From an uncultured Selenomonadales bacterium (lineage in GTDB: Bacteria; Bacillota; Negativicutes; Selenomonadales; Selenomonadaceae): DNA of 10,677 nucleotides. Under the pieces are notes generated by a model. It was not told the DNA's origin, ran no database searches, and worked only from the letters and a program-made list of their open reading frames with translations. Of the stretch, positions 6,901 through 10,677 are shown one piece after another (the first letter of the stretch is position 1; every line of letters begins with the position of its first letter). The position numbers and the translations under genes were made by a program. The stretch is from positions 1-10,677 of the forward strand of contig CAMVAG010000057.1 of assembly GCA_947165405.1 (NCBI GenBank), given 5' to 3'.

Positions 6901-8217
6901 AGCCTCGTTGAGCGTGATGTTTCCAATCGTGCCGTCCTTGACGAAGAAACATTTCATATCCTGCCCGCCGATATCCAAGACGAAAGAAACTTCGGGGCAA
7001 AATTCCTGCGCGGCAGTCAAATGGGCAAAAGTTTCGACTTCGGAGCCGTCGGCGTGAAGAGCAGCTTTGACAATCGCCTCGCCGTAGCCGGTAGTGAACA
7101 CGCCCGAAATTTTTGCGGTCGGAGGAATTTTTTCGTAGAGGTTGCGAATTTGTTTGACGACGATTTTAAGAGGCGCGCCCTCGTTCGAGCCGTAATCGGT
7201 GTAGAGAATTTCTTTGTTCTCGCCAATCGCGCAGATTTTTGTTGTCGTCGAGCCGGCATCAATCCCGACAAAAATTTTTCCGTGATAAGTTTGCAAGTCG
7301 CCGCGCCTGACTTTATTTTTGTCATGACGAGCACGAAAAGTTTTTAAGTCCGCCGCGTCTTTGAACAAAATAAAATCTGCCTTGCGCGTTTCGGAACGAG
7401 CCGCCTCTTGAGATTTTCTGATTGAGTCTTCAAGCTGACAGATTGAAAAATCTTTTGCCTCATCACTTAGAGCCGCACCCGTTGCCACAAAAAAATTTCC
7501 GTCGGGAGTTTCAACAACTTCCTCTTGAGAAAGTCCGAGCGTCTCGACGAAACGTTTCTTGAGTTCGGGCAGGAAGTGCAAAGGGCCGCCCAAAAAGGCA
7601 ACGTTCCCTTTAATCGGACGACCTTGCGCGAGGTTGCCGATTGTCTGATTGACGACCGCTTGGAAAATCGATAACGCAATGTCAGCTTTCTTCGCGCCGT
7701 CATTCATGAGGGCTTGAATATCTGTCTTCGCGAAGACGCCGCAGCGTGAGGCAATCGTGTAAATTTGCTTGCCCTTTTCCGCCAAAGCATTCAAGCCCGG
7801 CGCGTCAGTCGACAGCAAGCTTGCCATGTGGTCGATAAATGAACCGGTACCGCCCGCGCAGACGCCGTTCATTCGGACTTCGGGCGCGTTGCCGAGATAA
7901 ATAATCTTTGCGTCCTCGCCGCCGAGTTCAACGACGGTATTTGTCTGCGGAATAAATTTTTCGACAGCCGTTTGACAGGCAATGACCTCTTGCACGAAGG
8001 GCAACGAAATTTTTTTTGCAATGCCCATGCCTGCCGAGCCTGCCAACGCGATTTTAAAAGTTTTTTCGCCGATGATATTTTTCAGCGACGTTAAAGAATT
8101 CGTAAGCGCGGAGCCGATTTCAGAAAAGTGCCGCGCATAATTTTTAAAGATAAGCCGTTCCTCGTCCATGACGACCAGCTTTATCGTCGTGGAGCCGATG
8201 TCAATTCCGACTTTCAT
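3922..8217 (-). CDS. Fused 2-hydroxyacyl-CoA dehydratase activator (BadF/BcrA ATPase x2 + DUF2229-like + D-component-like)
   Basis: A single 1431-residue protein of the CoA-substrate-specific enzyme activase group. Module 1 (about 1-255) is an ASKHA ATPase starting GIDIGSTTIKLVV, with cluster-ligand candidates C120 (CAGGTGS) and C159. Module 2 (about 315-575) repeats the fold: GIDAGSTTTK, DIGGQDMK (415-422), C440/C444 (ACSAGCGS) and C479. In the characterised activator HgdC, two such cysteines per subunit hold a [4Fe-4S] cluster between two monomers; here both halves lie in one chain. Residues 597-628 form a C4 ribbon (C599, C602, C606, C625). About 697-960 is DUF2229-like (LCYPAKLAHGH, GRPYHVDP, SSFGCGLD). 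About 1020-1425 resembles dehydratase D-component proteins (MCYPA, QTCGGCR, CLPNHI). The likely role is ATP-driven low-potential electron transfer, but no dehydratase subunits lie in the window and the true partner is unknown. ATG at 8217 has AGGTGA 7 bases upstream. Residues about 629-672 look inserted (separate entry). Confidence 0.93.
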   Translation of the reverse strand: MKVGIDIGSTTIKLVVMDEERLIFKNYARHFSEIGSALTNSLTSLKNIIGEKTFKIALAGSAGMGIAKKISLPFVQEVIACQTAVEKFIPQTNTVVELGGEDAKIIYLGNAPEVRMNGVCAGGTGSFIDHMASLLSTDAPGLNALAEKGKQIYTIASRCGVFAKTDIQALMNDGAKKADIALSIFQAVVNQTIGNLAQGRPIKGNVAFLGGPLHFLPELKKRFVETLGLSQEEVVETPDGNFFVATGAALSDEAKDFSICQLEDSIRKSQEAARSETRKADFILFKDAADLKTFRARHDKNKVRRGDLQTYHGKIFVGIDAGSTTTKICAIGENKEILYTDYGSNEGAPLKIVVKQIRNLYEKIPPTAKISGVFTTGYGEAIVKAALHADGSEVETFAHLTAAQEFCPEVSFVLDIGGQDMKCFFVKDGTIGNITLNEACSAGCGSFIQNFAQGLNMTVGDFAKKALTSEAPVDLGTRCTVFMNSKVKQAQKEGASVNDISAGIALSVIKNALFKVMQLKNVEDLGENIVVQGGTFYNDAVLRSIEEILHREVIRPDIAGLMGAYGAAILAKENFSGETKILSANELENFSVVTKSYRCGRCGNNCLITMQKFPDGGKYFTGNRCERGVGGQRDVASNGRALTAQQFEGYDRAHTQAMRLASINNPKLMSNAFAYKYWRVFDYQPLENAPRGSIGIPRVLNIYEDYPFWHTLLTELGYRVELSSKSSAQIFYKGLETIPSDSLCYPAKLAHGHVMDLIERGLKKIFYPCEPYNFDTRSDNFYNCPIVAGYPENIRNNMDILKERGVKFMQPFLPVHDMKKLKKRLVEEFASENISAKEINSAVDKAAAELEHYRQDIKNFGDEVLKRLEQTGEHAILLVGRPYHVDPEINHGIAEMIQSYNLPILSEDCVYHVKVDAPKISVVNQWSYHARLYHAAQFAAQNPNVTLIQLSSFGCGLDALTIEQVKEILEAHGKIYTMIKLDEVSNLGAARIRLRSLLAALKRKVPVTYSPKKFPERPHFTADCKKTHTILAPQMAPIHFELVQTVLQKYGYKILIPALPDKAAIDLGLRYVNNEMCYPAIVVTGQMIAALKSGDCDPDNTSIILFQTCGGCRATNYISVMRRALKFAGFGQVPVFACWGLPEETDAFELGRDCLADAIKASVYGDLLQNVSNRMRPYELKRGETDKLFEEWMTLAKADLIDGNYLSYRRNIKEIVRQFDAIPIDENLRKPKVGIVGEILVKYHPVANNFIERVLADEGAEVIPPDFVDFFLYCAYDAIVKRELLGGTRKEKFFAEIFIQFIEFFRRPMKNALKDSKHFRAPHDIKETARLASKFLSNGNLNGEGWLICGEMVALIENGVKNIVGLSPFACLPNHIILKGTLHALRENFDNVNVVAIDCDAGSSEVNQLNRIKLMMTVAKKILPAQKMISG
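3938..3961 (+). terminator. Intrinsic terminator of the cyclase-methyltransferase operon
   Basis: TTCTGC (3938-3943) and GCAGAA (3948-3953) form a 6-bp stem with a GCGG loop, followed at once by eight T residues (3954-3961). It starts 5 bases after the methyltransferase stop and lies entirely inside the 3' end of the facing activator gene, where it is read as codons for ILPAQKM. There is no matching T-run for the minus strand. The stem is short, so strength is uncertain. Confidence 0.6.
6205..6330 (-). repeat. Palindrome-rich segment, candidate in-frame insertion in the activator gene
   Basis: Within about 120 bases there are three perfect inverted repeats: CATTAAT/ATTAATG (6211-6217, 6226-6232), GCAAGCC/GGCTTGC (6236-6242, 6247-6253, loop GCAT) and GCAACGT/ACGTTGC (6311-6317, 6319-6325, single central C). 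Between them TAACC (6269-6273) pairs with GGTTA (6289-6293), and GGTC (6264-6267) with GACC (6300-6303). The segment encodes roughly residues 629-672 of the activator, between the C4 ribbon and the FAYKYWRVF block, and uses codons such as GCT, TCT, CCA, TTA, CTA and AAT that the flanking gene mostly avoids. It keeps the reading frame. The structure resembles palindromic elements that insert in frame in genes, such as Rickettsia palindromic elements; that comparison is by analogy only. Confidence 0.5.
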
Positions 8218-8241
8218 AAAAAAATCACCTCGCCGCCTGCA

Positions 8242-8270
8242 ATTTTATAATTCAAGCGTCAAGGTGTCAA
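8242..8270 (-). promoter_or_regulatory. Sigma-70-type promoter for the activator gene
   Basis: On the minus strand TTGACA (8265-8270), a 17-base spacer and TAAAAT (8242-8247) form a near-consensus promoter in the 72-base gap after the TadG-like gene. Predicted start is near 8235, leaving a short leader of about 18 bases with GAGGTGA directly before the start codon. No clear terminator for the upstream gene is seen in the same gap, so some read-through is possible. Confidence 0.75.
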
Positions 8271-8289
8271 CGAAAAAAGTTTTAACGAA

Positions 8290-10677
8290 TCATTTACCGC
8301 TCAACAACAGATTGTCGGCAGAAGTTTGCGCGATGTGATATTGTTGCGCCGTGAAGTCCGTCCTGCCGAAGTTGTCATATTCGCCGATTTTGTATTTGAA
8401 AGTGCCGTCAACCTCGGCAAATTGAACTTCGCCGTATTCGTCGGTGTAAAGCACAAGCTCGTTGCCTGTTGGCGTTTCCACGCCGTTATCGATAATCGTT
8501 TCGTTCTCGACGGTTCTGTAGTATTTGGTTCCGCTGTTATCGCCTTTGGCGTAGTAATAAGCAACCTTGTAAGTGTTTGAGTCGTTTCTGTTGTCTTTAA
8601 GGTTTCCGTCAACGTCTCTATAAGTGATTTTTCCGTTCGCGTCGACAGAGCGGAAGTATTCCCACTGCTTATCCTTGCTGTTGAAATATCTGTAGCCGCC
8701 GTGAATAAAGTCTTTGTCCTCTTTCAGGCGCATGTATTTCTTTGCCACGACGAAGCCTTGGAATTGATTTTGTGCGTTGCCGACGACAACGACGGGGCTG
8801 TTCGGCGCGAAAAGGACGCCTCTGAAAGACTTGCCGAGATTTAAAATCACGGGCTTGGATTCGCGGAGCGGGTCGTCGGTGTTGTAGCGTTCGGGACCGT
8901 CGTAGAAAAGTATGACGGGACGATAAGTGACGCTGCCCGTGTTGTAATTGGAAGAATTCACGTTAATGATTATTTGTCGGACGGAGCTTAAACCGGTTTG
9001 ATAGCTGGTTCCTGTGTATACATAACTTTCTTTGCCGTTTATGGCGTCGGGGCGGAAGAGCATGGGCTCGCTTTCGATGCGTCCCCACAAAATATCGGGC
9101 AGTAAATTTCCTTCGGCGTCTTTTTCACGAAGTGCCTCTTTGTAAGGCGTTGTCAGATCCGAACGTTCTCGATAGGGCGCGTCGAAATTGATGTTCGCAT
9201 GTATCCGCATGTGCTTGATATATTTGTCTGTAATGACGACGTTGCCCGATTGTCCCGGCGTTGCCCAATTTTTGTAGTTGAAAGAGACGCCCGAATTGTC
9301 TTCCAATGACACATCCCAATCTTTGCCGATCCATTTGTCGGGCAATGTAACTTCCGGCTTGAAGTCGACGTTAATCGAGTCCAGATATTCCCACTTGTAG
9401 GGCAAGCCAACCGCGCCCTTATCGTCTATGTCTTTTAAATTGCCGTTGGCGTCTTTGTATTTGGCGTAAGTCTTTTTTGTGCCCGATGGTTGTTGAGGAT
9501 TGTTGACGTGTCCGGGCTTTTTATTTATGGACGCCGAGGTTGCGGCGACGCTGCTGTTCGAGCCGTAAGGTCTGTCGCTTGAAAAGTCTACGTCGTCTCT
9601 TACGGTTATGATTTCCCGTCTGTAAAAATCGCCGGCAATTTCCATCGAGTAGTCATTCGGGTTTGGTTCGTGATAACCCGTCGCCCTGAAGGTATTAAAA
9701 AAGTCTTGGAAGTGATTCCACGCGCTATCATATATATTGGCGTCGAAACGTTCGGTGTAGTTTATGCTTTTCGCGTAAACGTTGGTGTAGTCCTGCATTT
9801 TGTTGCCGTCCGCGTCCAAGATATAGTCTCCGTTTATGTCCGTCGCGTAGACGACGACTTTATCTTTGTCTTTAGTTACAATGTTGCCGTTGGCGTCGAC
9901 ATAGTTGCCGTTTTCGTCGCGTTTATAGGCAGGTTCCATTGACTTGTAACGGTCTTGAATTTCCCAGTTGCCGATAATGACGTTCTGGTTGATTATTTTT
10001 CTGACTGCGGCGATGAATTCCTCCCATTTTTTAGTGTTGGTGATTTTGTCGATGACAATTTGGTCTTCGGGAACAAGTTTCGCAATGGCGACAACACCGG
10101 CTCCCATGCCTTTAAACCAACCGGGCATAAAAAAATGTCTGATGTTTTCGCCAAGCTTGACGATGTAATAAAAATCTCCGTTCACCTTGACCAGCTTTAA
10201 ATCGGGGACAACTTGACGGTCTGAATCCGATTTAAAAAGGCTCCAACTATCGAGTATCACATTTGCCGTTTCGTCCGTGTCCGCCTGAACATTTTGAGTA
10301 GTGCCGATATTTTTGATGATGTAATTTTTGGCAGTTGTGTCGCCGTCAGTCCAATTAAGGTCTGTAAGTTGCGTTTTGGAAATCGTCGTCGTTGTGGTGG
10401 TTGTTGTCTCCGTGTATGTTATCGTGGTACCTTCTGCGGTTTCGGTTTCACTTGTGGTGGTTTCGGTTGAGTTCGACGTTTCAACCTTAGGCTCTCCGTC
10501 GTCGGTCAGTCCGTTGTCTTCGGGCAATTTTGATACAAGAACGGGAACAAGGTCTTTCAACTTCCCCGAATTGCTGTCGATAATCGTGCGTGCACCGGCA
10601 AGAGCCGCCGCATCCGCCGCATTTTGAAGGCGCGACACGTTCAGATAGTACCAGCCCAAATCGAGCCCGACTCCCGC
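8290..10677 (-). CDS. TadE/TadG-like (Flp pilus-associated) large surface protein, 5' end outside window
   Basis: The reading frame is open to the window edge; 795 codons plus stop are visible, and the first visible residues (AGVGLDLGWYYLNVSRLQ, then NAADAAALAGA) continue the N-terminal TadE/TadG signature, so the real start and most of the membrane anchor lie beyond 10677. Numbering from the first visible residue: 1-30 TadG-like alpha helix; about 60-104 a Thr/Glu/Ser-rich linker with a run of eight Thr; about 165-205 a segment (FFMPGWFKGMGAGVVAIAK) like the end of TadG pseudopilin domains; then about 590 residues of passenger. The passenger has D-x-N/D-G-N repeats at 254-292, 409-421 and 679-758, and a GVLFAPNSPVVVVGN...GFVVAKK block (620-647) reminiscent of adhesin-type beta-helix or choice-of-anchor domains (weak resemblance). 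No cell-wall sorting signal is seen at the C-terminus (NLLLSGK). Likely exported and tied to the envelope by its N-terminal helix; function possibly adhesion, unproven. The TTG at 10659 is not taken as the start. Confidence 0.8.
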   Translation of the reverse strand, partial: AGVGLDLGWYYLNVSRLQNAADAAALAGARTIIDSNSGKLKDLVPVLVSKLPEDNGLTDDGEPKVETSNSTETTTSETETAEGTTITYTETTTTTTTTISKTQLTDLNWTDGDTTAKNYIIKNIGTTQNVQADTDETANVILDSWSLFKSDSDRQVVPDLKLVKVNGDFYYIVKLGENIRHFFMPGWFKGMGAGVVAIAKLVPEDQIVIDKITNTKKWEEFIAAVRKIINQNVIIGNWEIQDRYKSMEPAYKRDENGNYVDANGNIVTKDKDKVVVYATDINGDYILDADGNKMQDYTNVYAKSINYTERFDANIYDSAWNHFQDFFNTFRATGYHEPNPNDYSMEIAGDFYRREIITVRDDVDFSSDRPYGSNSSVAATSASINKKPGHVNNPQQPSGTKKTYAKYKDANGNLKDIDDKGAVGLPYKWEYLDSINVDFKPEVTLPDKWIGKDWDVSLEDNSGVSFNYKNWATPGQSGNVVITDKYIKHMRIHANINFDAPYRERSDLTTPYKEALREKDAEGNLLPDILWGRIESEPMLFRPDAINGKESYVYTGTSYQTGLSSVRQIIINVNSSNYNTGSVTYRPVILFYDGPERYNTDDPLRESKPVILNLGKSFRGVLFAPNSPVVVVGNAQNQFQGFVVAKKYMRLKEDKDFIHGGYRYFNSKDKQWEYFRSVDANGKITYRDVDGNLKDNRNDSNTYKVAYYYAKGDNSGTKYYRTVENETIIDNGVETPTGNELVLYTDEYGEVQFAEVDGTFKYKIGEYDNFGRTDFTAQQYHIAQTSADNLLLSGK
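9802..9918 (-). repeat. D-x-N/D-G-N motif repeat cluster in the TadG-like protein
   Basis: Four copies of a short acidic turn motif lie in 39 residues: DENGN, DANGN, DINGD and DADGN, each followed by a Tyr/Val/Ile or Lys-led strand. Further copies occur at 9415-9453 (DANGN) and 8404-8643 (DANGK, DVDGN, DEYGE, EVDGT). At DNA level a 14-base word, TTGCCGTTGGCGTC on the plus strand, recurs exactly at 9440-9453 and 9884-9897. The motifs look like beta-hairpin turns or calcium-binding loops; no EF-hand or dockerin spacing is evident. Confidence 0.55.

Noticed and set aside
8271..8289. A/T-rich bases after the TadG-like stop as a terminator
   Set aside because: No stable stem can be drawn; the T-run alone is not enough.
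10328..10627. Plus-strand frame with a long Val run opposite the TadG-like gene
   Set aside because: It is the antisense reading of the Thr-rich linker (ACN codons read as valine-rich on the other strand); no ribosome site and the minus-strand frame is the real gene.
1..10677. Many AAAATTTT-type junctions, considered as a repeated regulatory element
   Set aside because: They occur mostly in coding DNA as AAA/ATT/TTT codon neighbours and fit the host codon style; no consistent position or longer shared flank.

Overview
The window (10,677 bases) looks like a chromosomal stretch of an anaerobic, low-to-mid GC member of the Bacillota, possibly a Negativicutes/Selenomonas-type gut or rumen bacterium. 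The reasons are the fused 2-hydroxyacyl-CoA dehydratase activator family (typical of strict anaerobes), a Tad-type pilus-like surface protein, strong purine-rich ribosome binding sites, and a codon style that mixes AAA/TTT/ATT with GCG/GGC/GAC, giving many A-tract/T-tract junctions. The taxonomic placement is inference.

Layout. Bases 1-1812 (minus strand) carry a Bcr/CflA-type MFS drug exporter followed by a small cysteine-rich YgbA_NO family protein. The latter has its own promoter-like sequence, whose -35 box is the last two codons of the exporter gene, and a strong hairpin after its stop. Bases 1813-1944 are a divergent intergenic region with a consensus-like promoter for the plus strand. 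Bases 1945-3932 (plus strand) hold a metal-dependent cyclase/kynurenine formamidase-like hydrolase, whose stop overlaps the start (ATGA) of a short type III-like adenine DNA methyltransferase with no restriction partner. A terminator for this pair lies inside the 3' end of the facing gene.

Bases 3922-8217 (minus strand) are one very long gene, a 1431-residue fusion of two BadF/BcrA-type ATPase activator modules, a four-cysteine ribbon, a DUF2229-like module and a dehydratase D-component-like C-terminus. It has its own consensus-like promoter. Between the cysteine ribbon and the DUF2229-like part, about 120 bases are packed with perfect inverted repeats and use codons unlike the rest of the gene. 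This is the best candidate in the window for something unusual: an in-frame palindromic insertion. Bases 8290-10677 (minus strand) are the 3' part of a large TadE/TadG-like protein with a Thr-rich linker and repeated D-x-N/D-G-N motifs. Its 5' end lies outside the window.

The genes do not form one pathway. The recognisable links are the cyclase-methyltransferase pair (translationally coupled) and the exporter-YgbA pair (same strand, 50 bases apart). No RNA genes, CRISPR array, IS element or replication origin were seen. No gene-free stretch exceeds 300 bases.
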